DNA from: an uncultured Cohaesibacter sp.
GTDB lineage: Bacteria; Pseudomonadota; Alphaproteobacteria; Rhizobiales; Cohaesibacteraceae
Direction of reading: 5' to 3'
DNA: 64,000 nt
Assembly: GCF_963662805.1 (NCBI RefSeq)
Contig: NZ_OY759850.1
Location: 28,613 to 92,612 of the forward strand
In this document: piece after piece, positions 25,247 through 33,386 of the stretch
Layout of the letters: every line of letters starts with the position of its first letter
How positions within the stretch are numbered: the stretch's first letter is position 1
The notes under the pieces: generated by a model
The model's database searches: none
What the model was told of the DNA's origin: nothing
The model's input: the letters and a program-made list of their open reading frames with translations, nothing else
Made by a program: the position numbers and the translations under genes

Positions 25247-28200
25247 ATGTCCATCCATGCCGCTCTGACGCATAGAACGAAATACACCTATGATCGGCCG
25301 ACCCGCATGGGTCCGCAGATCATTCGGCTGCGCCCCGCGCCGCACACCCGTAACCAGTTGTTGGCCTATTCGCTCAAGGTGGAGCCCGCCGAGCATTGGA
25401 TCAACTGGCAGCAGGATGCCTTCGGCAACTTCATGGCGCGCATCGTGTTCCCCGAGAAGGTCGATTTCTTCGAGGTAACGGTCGACGTCGTCACCGAAAT
25501 GGCGGTGATCAACCCGTTCGACTTCTTCATTGAGGAAAGCGCCGAGCATTATCCCTTTAAATATTCAGCCGAAGAGAAGAAAGATCTGGCTCCCTATCTC
25601 GAGGAAGGGCCTGCGGCTTCGATCTTTGAAGAGCTGATGAAGGAAGTCGAGCCGATCTGGAAGGACAAGAAGGACCTTAAGACCATTGATCTTCTGGTCC
25701 AGACCAACCAACTGATCGAGAGTAAGATCGATTATCTCATCCGCATGGAGCCGGGCGTTCAGAAGCCTGAGGAAACCTTGCAGAATGGCTCCGGCTCCTG
25801 CCGCGACAGCGCCTGGCTTCTGGTGCATGTGCTGCGCCGCCTTGGTCTCGCCGCCCGCTTCACCTCCGGCTATCTCATCCAGCTCAAGCCCGATGTGAAG
25901 CCGCTGGAAGGCCCGGAAGGCACTGATCACGACTTCACCGACCTGCATGCATGGACCGAGGTCTATATTCCCGGCGCAGGCTGGATCGGCCTTGATCCGA
26001 CCTCCGGTCTGTTGACCGGCGAAAGCCACATTCCGCTTGCCGCCACGCCGCATCCGATTTCTGCCGCTCCCATCACCGGTGCCCATGACAAGGCCGAGGT
26101 GGAGTTCGAATTCGAGATGGAGGTCAAGCGCATCTTCGAGCGTCCGCGCGTGACCAAGCCCTACACCGACGAGCAATGGGTCGCCATCAACGAGATGGGC
26201 GAGGCCGTCGATGAACGCCTCGAGCAGGGTGATGTACGCCTGACCATGGGTGGCGAGCCGACCTTCGTCTCCATCGATGACTATGAAGGCGACGAGTGGA
26301 ACACCGCCGCCGTGGGTCCGAGCAAGCGCTATTACGCGGAAAATCTCATCCGTCGCCTGCGTGATCGCTTCGCCCCCGGTGGTCTGCTGCATTTCGGGCA
26401 GGGCAAATGGTATCCCGGCGAGCAGTTGCCGCGCTGGGCCTTCGCCCTCTACTGGCGCGCGGACGAAGAGCCGCTCTGGGAAGATCCGGCCCTCATCGAT
26501 CAGGAAACACCACAGCGTCCGGCGGACCACAAGATCGCACAGCGCTTCATCTTCAAGCTGGCTGAAAATCTCAAGATCGATCCCAAGTGCGTGTTGCCAG
26601 CCTATGAGGATCCAGCCCATTTTGCGCTGGTCGAGCAGAAGCTGCCTATCGATGTGGATCCGGCCACCAACAAGATCGATGATCCGATCGAACGCGCTCG
26701 CATCGTCAAGGTGTTCGAGCAAGGCCTTGCCGATCCCGTCGGCTTCGTTCTGCCGGTTCAGGCCTGGAACTCAGAGGTCTATGGCCGCTCCTGGATGTCC
26801 GAGGTTTGGAAATTCCGCCGCGACAAGCTCTATGTGATCCCCGGTGATTCCCCGGTCGGCTTCCGCCTGCCGCTCGGATCCCTGACCTATATCCCGGAAG
26901 TGCAGTATCCCCATGTCATGCCGCTTGACCCTCATGCGGCCCATGCAGCACTGCCTGCCCGTGAAGCCTTGCTGCGTGACCGCCGCCAGCCCTTCAAGAG
27001 CCGCGAAAAGCTCAAGAAGACCGATCCGGCCAAGCTGCTTGAAGCGCCTGAGGTGCAATGGCACGAAACCCAGCACAACACCTTCATTCCGCTCAATGAG
27101 GTCTCCGGTCACGTGCGCACGGCCCTCTCTGTCGAGCCGCGCGACGGGCATCTGTGCATCTTCATGCCACCGCTCAACAATGCCGAGGATTATGCCGCAA
27201 TGGTCGCCGCCATTGAGGATGCAGCGAAGACCGTCGGCCAGCCCGTTCATATCGAAGGTTATGAACCGCCATACGATCCGCGCATCAATGTCATCAAGGT
27301 TACCCCGGATCCGGGTGTGATCGAGGTGAACATCCAGCCCGCATCGAGCTGGAAGGAAGCCTCCAAGATTACGCAGATTCTCTATGAAGAGGCTCGCCTT
27401 GCGCGCCTCGGGACAGAGAAATTCATGCTCGATGGTCGCCACACCGGTACCGGTGGCGGTAACCATATCGTCATGGGTGGCGTGACCCCCTCGGACAGCC
27501 CCTTCCTTCGGCGTCCCGATCTGGTGGCCAGCCTCATCACCTATTGGCAGAACCATCCGAGTCTGAGCTATCTCTTCTCGGGCACCTTCATTGGCCCGAC
27601 CTCGCAGGCACCGCGTGTCGACGAGGGCCGCCACGAAGGCCTCTATGAGCTCGAAATCGCCCTCAAGCAGGTGCCGCTGCCCGGCGAGGGATATATCCCC
27701 AACTGGCAGGTGGACCGTCTGTTCCGCAACCTGCTGATCGACGTCACCGGCAACACCCATCGCGCCGAGATCTGCATCGACAAGCTGTTCTCGCCCGACG
27801 GACCGACCGGTCGTCTGGGGCTCGTGGAGTTCCGCTCGTTCGAGATGCCGCCTCACGACCGCATGTCCCTTGCCCAGCAACTGCTGTTAAGGGCCATCAT
27901 CGTGCGTCTGTGGGAGCGTCCGTGCCGCAACAAGCTGGTTCGCTGGGGCACTCAGCTCCATGACCGCTTCATGCTGCCTCACTATGTGCGTGAAGACTTC
28001 CGCGATGTCCTGCTCGATCTTGCCAACCACGATCTGAAGCTCGAAGAGGACTGGTTTGCACCGCACTTCGAATTCCGCTTCCCGCGCTATGGCGAAGTGA
28101 ATTACGACGGCGTCCAGATCGAACTGCGTCAGGCACTCGAGCCATGGAACGTATTGGGTGAGGAAGGCGCCGTCGGTGGTACGGCCCGCTATGTCGATAG

Positions 28201-28627
28201 CTCGCTTGAACGTGTTCAGGTCAAGGTCAAGGGTCTCAACCCGGATCGCCATGTCCTAACGGTCAATGAGGTTGCCATCCCGCTGCGCCCGACCGGGCGT
28301 CAGGATGAATCGGTTGCCGGTGTGCGCTACCGTGCCTGGCAGCCACCATCCTGTCTGCATCCGATGATCGGCGTCCACACGCCGCTGACCTTCGATCTTC
28401 TGGACAAATGGAACATGCGCTCCCTCGGGGGCTGTCGCTATCACGTTGCCCACCCGGGCGGTCGAGGCTATGAAGTGTTCCCGGTCAACGCCTACGAGGC
28501 CGAAAGCCGACGCCTTTCCCGATTCGAGACCATCGGTCATACGCCGGGCTTCTTCGATCCGGTTAAACTCGATGAGAGCGCCGAGTTCCCTTACACGCTG
28601 GATTTGCGTCTGGCGTCTGTGAGGTAG
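25247..28627 (+). CDS. large transglutaminase-DUF2126 protein (COG1305 + COG4196)
   Basis: A 1126-residue cytoplasmic protein. It has a transglutaminase N-terminal domain (residues 1-85) and then a transglutaminase-like protease/transferase core with the catalytic Cys in GSGSCRDSAWLLVHVLRRLG near residue 185, His in TDLHAWTEVYIPGAGW near residue 235, and Asp in GLDPTSG. The rest is DUF2126, with RLTMGGEPTFVSIDD near residue 335, GGGNHIVMGG near residue 740 and FRSFEMPPH near residue 865. Members are typically around 1100 residues and sit beside ATP-grasp/alpha-E genes. It probably cleaves or transfers peptides made by the ATP-grasp partner. The spacing to the preceding gene is 177 bp, so expression may be partly independent. 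Confidence 0.88.
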   Translation: MSIHAALTHRTKYTYDRPTRMGPQIIRLRPAPHTRNQLLAYSLKVEPAEHWINWQQDAFGNFMARIVFPEKVDFFEVTVDVVTEMAVINPFDFFIEESAEHYPFKYSAEEKKDLAPYLEEGPAASIFEELMKEVEPIWKDKKDLKTIDLLVQTNQLIESKIDYLIRMEPGVQKPEETLQNGSGSCRDSAWLLVHVLRRLGLAARFTSGYLIQLKPDVKPLEGPEGTDHDFTDLHAWTEVYIPGAGWIGLDPTSGLLTGESHIPLAATPHPISAAPITGAHDKAEVEFEFEMEVKRIFERPRVTKPYTDEQWVAINEMGEAVDERLEQGDVRLTMGGEPTFVSIDDYEGDEWNTAAVGPSKRYYAENLIRRLRDRFAPGGLLHFGQGKWYPGEQLPRWAFALYWRADEEPLWEDPALIDQETPQRPADHKIAQRFIFKLAENLKIDPKCVLPAYEDPAHFALVEQKLPIDVDPATNKIDDPIERARIVKVFEQGLADPVGFVLPVQAWNSEVYGRSWMSEVWKFRRDKLYVIPGDSPVGFRLPLGSLTYIPEVQYPHVMPLDPHAAHAALPAREALLRDRRQPFKSREKLKKTDPAKLLEAPEVQWHETQHNTFIPLNEVSGHVRTALSVEPRDGHLCIFMPPLNNAEDYAAMVAAIEDAAKTVGQPVHIEGYEPPYDPRINVIKVTPDPGVIEVNIQPASSWKEASKITQILYEEARLARLGTEKFMLDGRHTGTGGGNHIVMGGVTPSDSPFLRRPDLVASLITYWQNHPSLSYLFSGTFIGPTSQAPRVDEGRHEGLYELEIALKQVPLPGEGYIPNWQVDRLFRNLLIDVTGNTHRAEICIDKLFSPDGPTGRLGLVEFRSFEMPPHDRMSLAQQLLLRAIIVRLWERPCRNKLVRWGTQLHDRFMLPHYVREDFRDVLLDLANHDLKLEEDWFAPHFEFRFPRYGEVNYDGVQIELRQALEPWNVLGEEGAVGGTARYVDSSLERVQVKVKGLNPDRHVLTVNEVAIPLRPTGRQDESVAGVRYRAWQPPSCLHPMIGVHTPLTFDLLDKWNMRSLGGCRYHVAHPGGRGYEVFPVNAYEAESRRLSRFETIGHTPGFFDPVKLDESAEFPYTLDLRLASVR

Positions 28628-28673
28628 CAATTACAAGGCGTTAGGTAATTTTAACCGAAATGTTTAAGTGTAA

Positions 28674-28700
28674 AGAGGCGGCCTGAGCCGCCTCTTCTCT
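28674..28700 (+). terminator. terminator after the DUF2126 gene
   Basis: AGAGGCGGC, loop CTGA, GCCGCCTCT is a perfect nine-pair stem followed by TCTCTTG. It separates the first ATP-grasp/alpha-E/transglutaminase set from the second, which should therefore have its own promoter in the roughly 200 bp that follow. Confidence 0.75.
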
Positions 28701-28902
28701 TGTAAAAGTTGCCTTTACCACACAGTGTTAGAATAGTCGCTAGTAGAAAATTCGCTCTGTCTTTGTTTTTTCATCGAAGCGGTGCTAAAAGCAGGGATCC
28801 AGCTCCAAAGCGAGGAAAAAACACTCGTAGCGAGACTGGTGACCAAAAATAATAATCAACGAAATGAGTGTAGGGGGGACAACTCATGGTCGCGGAAACG
28901 TT

Positions 28903-31527
28903 ATGCAATTGAACCAGCCAAAGGCTGCAGGAAACCAGACTGCAAACAGTGCAAATGCTGCAAGGACCGAGCAGGTCCAGTTGAATATGCCAACACTGCT
29001 GTACCAGCCGCAGGCAGGTGTCCATGACGAGATGATGGACGCCAACGGTGCTATTCGCCCGCATTGGCAGCAGTGGTTTCAGTCCTTTTCCAACTGGTCT
29101 CCGACGGAACGGGGGACCCATTCCGAGCAGCTCAATCAGGTTGTCCGCGAGACCGGTATTGCCTACGATCTGTTCGCCGATCCGAACGAGGCCAAACAGC
29201 CCTGGTCCATCGACCTTGCACCGCTGATCGTGTCACCCGAAGAATGGCTCTGGCTGAAGGCTGCGCTGGCCCAGCGCGCCCGCCTGTTCAATGCCATCAA
29301 TCTCGATCTTTATGGTCCTCAGAAGCTGATCCGCGAAGGCTATCTGCCCGCCGCGCTCATCTTCAGCGACAAGACCTATCTGCGCTCGATGCAGGGCCAC
29401 AAGAGCCTATTCAACGGCGTGCAGTTCTTCGCCGCCGATCTGGCGAAGGGGCCGGACGGGTCATGGCGCGTGCTCGACAACCATGCCGAAACCCCGGCAG
29501 GCGTCGGCTTTGCCCTTGCCAACAGGATTTCCCTCACCCATTGCGAAGGCAATCTCTTCCGCGACAGCAAGGCCCTGCGGCTAGCCCCCTATTTCCAGCA
29601 GCTCCAGACGACACTGGTCAATCGCAGTGGTCTTGATGATCCGCACATCGCGGTGCTGTCGCCGGGGCCGGAGCATCCGGACTATTTCTCCCACGCCTAT
29701 TTAGCGCGCTATCTTGGCTACATCCTCGTTGAGGGCGGCGATCTCGTCTGCCAAAACAATCAGGTTTGCCTGAAGACCCTTGCTGGTCTCAAGCCGATTG
29801 ATCTGATCGTCCGCTGCATCGAAGGCGCCAAGGCCGATCCGCTCGAGCTGGATCCTACCGGCTTCGATGGCGCGACGTCCATGGTGCGGGCGGTTCGCGG
29901 CACCGGGGTGAAGATCGTCAACCAGCTCGGCACAGCCATCGTAGAGAACCGTGGCATCGCGCCCTATCTGCCGCGTATCTGTCAATATCTCCTCGGCGAG
30001 GAGTTGAAGCTGCAGGAAGCCCCTCGCTGGTGGCTGGGTGATCCGTCCTCGAAAGCCCATGTCCTTGAGAATCTCGACCAGATGCTCATTTCCGACGCCC
30101 ACGAAGGCTCCGGCCGTCCCGGCGAAGCACGCCCGGCCGTTGATGGTGCGCTGCTCGATGAAGCTGGCCGCGCTGAACTGGTCGAACGCATCGAACTCTT
30201 TGGCAATCAGCTGGTCGCCGAGCAGAAAATGGGCTTTGCGACGACGCCGAGCTGGGATGGCGATAGCCTCAAGCCCCAGTCTTTTGCTGTGCGTTTCTAC
30301 ACCTTCCGCCGCTCGCAGAATTATCAGGTCATGCCCGGCGGGCTGTCGATGTCGCTCGGGGCGCAGCAGGCCATTGGCCTCTATTCTCCGGACGGGATCA
30401 CCCGCGACGTCTGGATCCAGTCGGAAACGGCCCCCGCTCCGTTTGAGAGCATCTGGGCGAGCCGCGAATCCCCGTCGGCCTATTCCCGCGCCGGACGGTC
30501 CTTGCAGAGCCGGATTGCCGACAACCTCTTTTGGCTTGGCCGCAACGTGGAACGGGCCGAATGGCAGTTCCGCCTCTGCCGACAAGCGCTCAGCCGTCTC
30601 AATGAGGACAGCGGACCGGAGGAAGATCACCGCACGGTCACCTCTGCGCTCAACAGCCTGATCCTGCGTGCGCCCAAGGCGCCCATCTTTGACGCGGGCT
30701 TTGGCGGCATGAACGAGATCGAACGTCTCGTGCGCACGATCCTTTATGGCAAGGGCCGGGCCCACGGTTTTCAGGAAAGCCTGTTCCACATGCATCGTCT
30801 GGCCGGGCTCACCCGCGACCGGATGTCGTCCGATGCCTGGCGTATTCTCAACGACTTCTTCACCGACCGTCGCTGGCATCAGCAGCCCGGCTTCGTCCAT
30901 GCTGGTCAGGTCGTCGACCTATTGGACCGGGGCCTGATGAGCCTTGCGGCTTTCTCAGGTGTTGCCATGGAGAACATGACACGCAACTACGGTTGGCGTT
31001 TTCTCGACATTGGCCGCCGCATCGAGAGGGCAGAGAACCTGTCTTCGCTGTTCAACCGTCTGGTTTTTTCCTCGGGAATGGCAACGGATGCGCCTCGCCG
31101 GATGATGTTCATCCTTGAAGTCGCCGACAGCTTCATTACATATCGGTCTCGGTATCGGATCATGCCATCACTGCCCGCAGTGATCGATCTGTTGCTGCTC
31201 GACGAAGCCAACCCGCGCTCTATCGTCTTCCAGATCGCGGCTCTTCACGAACATATTCATTCGCTCCCCAAGGAGCCGGAAATCGGTCAGCGCAGCGAGG
31301 AAAACCGCCTCGTGCTCGGGCTGCTGTCACAATTGCAGCTGGCCGAAGGACACATCCTTGCGCAGATTCCTCAAGTGGATGAGACCAAGGACCTTGAACA
31401 GATGATCTCCGAAGAAACCGCACTCGAACGCTTGTTGCAAGATCAGATGCACCAACTGCCGCAGCTCACCGAAATTCTGACGCGGCGCTACTTCACTCAT
31501 ACCGAAGAACAGCCCTATCGCATCTGA
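28903..31527 (+). CDS. permuted ATP-grasp and alpha-E fusion protein
   Basis: An 874-residue fusion. Residues 30-470 form a second permuted ATP-grasp domain (IAYDLFADPNEAKQPWSIDLAPLI, FNAINLDLYG, VLDNHAETPAGVGFAL, AVLSPGPEHPDYFSH). Residues about 540-870 form an alpha-E domain starting SRIADNLFWLGRNVERAE. This is the fused form of the two separate proteins encoded upstream, and the sequences are clearly diverged, so it is an ancient paralogue. The start is uncertain: ATG 28864, 28903 and 28987 are all in frame; 28903 has GGAAA at a fair distance, and the first 30 residues are low-complexity. It is followed by a second transglutaminase gene. Confidence 0.85.
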   Translation: MQLNQPKAAGNQTANSANAARTEQVQLNMPTLLYQPQAGVHDEMMDANGAIRPHWQQWFQSFSNWSPTERGTHSEQLNQVVRETGIAYDLFADPNEAKQPWSIDLAPLIVSPEEWLWLKAALAQRARLFNAINLDLYGPQKLIREGYLPAALIFSDKTYLRSMQGHKSLFNGVQFFAADLAKGPDGSWRVLDNHAETPAGVGFALANRISLTHCEGNLFRDSKALRLAPYFQQLQTTLVNRSGLDDPHIAVLSPGPEHPDYFSHAYLARYLGYILVEGGDLVCQNNQVCLKTLAGLKPIDLIVRCIEGAKADPLELDPTGFDGATSMVRAVRGTGVKIVNQLGTAIVENRGIAPYLPRICQYLLGEELKLQEAPRWWLGDPSSKAHVLENLDQMLISDAHEGSGRPGEARPAVDGALLDEAGRAELVERIELFGNQLVAEQKMGFATTPSWDGDSLKPQSFAVRFYTFRRSQNYQVMPGGLSMSLGAQQAIGLYSPDGITRDVWIQSETAPAPFESIWASRESPSAYSRAGRSLQSRIADNLFWLGRNVERAEWQFRLCRQALSRLNEDSGPEEDHRTVTSALNSLILRAPKAPIFDAGFGGMNEIERLVRTILYGKGRAHGFQESLFHMHRLAGLTRDRMSSDAWRILNDFFTDRRWHQQPGFVHAGQVVDLLDRGLMSLAAFSGVAMENMTRNYGWRFLDIGRRIERAENLSSLFNRLVFSSGMATDAPRRMMFILEVADSFITYRSRYRIMPSLPAVIDLLLLDEANPRSIVFQIAALHEHIHSLPKEPEIGQRSEENRLVLGLLSQLQLAEGHILAQIPQVDETKDLEQMISEETALERLLQDQMHQLPQLTEILTRRYFTHTEEQPYRI

Positions 31528-31552
31528 TCCGACGAGAGGCCAGGCCACATTC

Positions 31553-32671
31553 ATGCGCTATCGCATCACGCACAAAACGGACTATCGCTACGCCAATTCG
31601 GTGGCCCAGTCCAACCATCTGGTCCATCTGGCCCCCCGGCAGACCAAGGGGCAGCTTGTGGAGAGCCATGAGCTCGTCATCTCGCCGCGCCCGGCAACGC
31701 AGCGTGAGTTCTTCGACTATTTCGGCAACCCGACGGTTCATCTGACCATTGAGGAAGATCATCATCTGCTCTCGATCCACTCCTTCTCGACCATCCGGGT
31801 CGAACGCGACCATGCAGAGGCAGTCGAAACGTCTACGGCCAATTGGGAAACCGTGCGGGATCTCATGCGGGATCCTGCCCACGCGTCAGAGGCGGAATTC
31901 GCCTGCTACTCGGGCTTTACCACTCCGACCAATGCGATTGCCAAATATGGTGCCCAGTCCTTCACGCCGGGCCGAAAGTTGCTCGAGGCGGTCAGCGATC
32001 TGACGGCCCGCATTTTCAACGACTTCGAATATGACAGCGTCGTCACCGATGCCTCGACCCCGGTGGATCGGGTGTTCGAGCTGATGGCCGGGGTCTGTCA
32101 GGATTTTGCCCATCTCGAACTGACGTGCTTGCGTGCACTGGGGCTTCCAGCCCGTTATGTGTCGGGCTACCTGCGTACCTATCCGCCCGAAGGTCAGCCC
32201 CGGCTGATCGGTGCCGACGCATCCCACGCATGGATATCGGTCTGGTGTCCGGAAGCCGGTTGGGTCGATTTCGATCCCACCAACAACAAGATCATTGCCG
32301 ATGAGCATGTCACGCTGACGATCGGTCGGGATTTCGACGATGTCAGCCCCATCTCCGGCATCGTTCTGGGGGGAGGCAACCACTTCGTGGATGTGTCCGT
32401 TGACGTCATGCCAATCGACGACAACGGCAACGAAATCGGAACATCCGTCAACCCGGCTGCCCCTGCCGAAGCGGCGGCAGCGCCGGCGGCCCCCAATGGC
32501 CAGGCTCAGGCTCAGGCAGCATCCCAGCGCCCCGATCTGACACGGCAGAACCAGCAGATTCAGGAACAGTCGCAATCTCAGGCGCAGACGCAGCCTCCAA
32601 TGCAGACCCTCGACATGCTGGAAGATCCCGAGGCAACTTCGCAGCCAGTACTGGGCGATCGCACTTACTGA
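31553..32671 (+). CDS. transglutaminase-family protein of the second ATP-grasp set
   Basis: A 372-residue protein with a beta-sandwich N-terminal domain (residues 1-90, starting MRYRITHKTDYRYANSVAQS). The transglutaminase core has catalytic Cys in AGVCQDFAHLELTCLRALG near residue 182, His in GADASHAWISVW near residue 222 and Asp in WVDFDPTNN. After residue 290 the protein becomes Ala/Pro-rich and then Gln/Ser-rich, an extended tail that is not part of the domain. It lies 25 bases after the fusion gene and completes the second set. It is likely a peptidase or acyltransferase acting on the product of the ATP-grasp domain. Confidence 0.87.
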   Translation: MRYRITHKTDYRYANSVAQSNHLVHLAPRQTKGQLVESHELVISPRPATQREFFDYFGNPTVHLTIEEDHHLLSIHSFSTIRVERDHAEAVETSTANWETVRDLMRDPAHASEAEFACYSGFTTPTNAIAKYGAQSFTPGRKLLEAVSDLTARIFNDFEYDSVVTDASTPVDRVFELMAGVCQDFAHLELTCLRALGLPARYVSGYLRTYPPEGQPRLIGADASHAWISVWCPEAGWVDFDPTNNKIIADEHVTLTIGRDFDDVSPISGIVLGGGNHFVDVSVDVMPIDDNGNEIGTSVNPAAPAEAAAAPAAPNGQAQAQAASQRPDLTRQNQQIQEQSQSQAQTQPPMQTLDMLEDPEATSQPVLGDRTY

Positions 32672-33386
32672 TCTCTTTATCACTTGAGACCCACTCAAGG
32701 CACTCTCCGGAATTTGGCCGTCCCGGTGCGATCCTGTCTGTTCAATTCCGCTCTGCCGGATCGCGAATTCGGATCAGTCAGGAGGCGGAATCGCAGCCGG
32801 GCAGGGTGAGTTAAATCTCCTCTAGATGGCAAAGATGCCGCTTCAGAAGCAATCAATTTCAATCCTTGAAATAATTGCAGGGTGCGTTTCATGCATGACG
32901 CGCTTGTCGATACTGCATAGCTTTTGGAAGTGGTATAATGAGTTTTTGCAGTGCCGCAACGTTCATAACAACCACTTTTTGCCCCATATTTTTGAGCTAA
33001 CCATCTGGGGTTTCAAAGCAATCCCTCCAATTGTACCAATTAGTATATTCACTCAATTAATGATTGTGCTCTTAGGGAGCTATAAACTTACGTAACGGAA
33101 GGAAAATGGGCCGTTGATGCAGGTCAACGTATGTTTCGTGAAGGTAGACTATTGGATAGGTGACCAGATATTGGGAGGACCAAGTGCATGAACTCGAAGC
33201 CTCGAGGCGTACGGCCGTGGTAGTTGAATCCAGGGCACAGTCTTTTCACAACAGATAGGGAAATTCACTCATCCTGCTGGCCTTTCCGGGGCAGTGGGCT
33301 TTAGCTGTTTGTACCCAATGATGTCTTTCTTTCTTTAAGTTGACTGGCGGAGGAGAACACCGGTCGGCTGTAACTAGGTGGAGAAT
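32672..33386. other. AT-rich intergenic region ahead of nifJ
   Basis: A 715-bp gap, clearly more AT-rich than its surroundings between about 32830 and 33100. A 89-codon frame at 32826-33095 covers the AT-rich part but lacks family features and a clear ribosome-binding site. A putative FNR box is at 33114-33127. No other gene or RNA is supported. An AGGTGGAG ribosome-binding site for nifJ lies at its right end. Confidence 0.45.
33114..33127 (+). promoter_or_regulatory. putative FNR/FnrL box upstream of nifJ
   Basis: TTGATGCAGGTCAA matches the FNR consensus TTGAT-N4-ATCAA at nine of ten positions and forms a near-dyad. It lies 260 bp upstream of nifJ. Activation by an oxygen-sensing FNR/FnrL protein fits an oxygen-sensitive pyruvate:ferredoxin oxidoreductase. 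The -10 element expected about 30 bp downstream is not clear. Confidence 0.5.

Noticed and set aside
29064..29636. 190-codon plus-strand frame inside the ATP-grasp/alpha-E fusion gene
   Set aside because: Out-of-frame shadow with Arg-rich, low-complexity translation.
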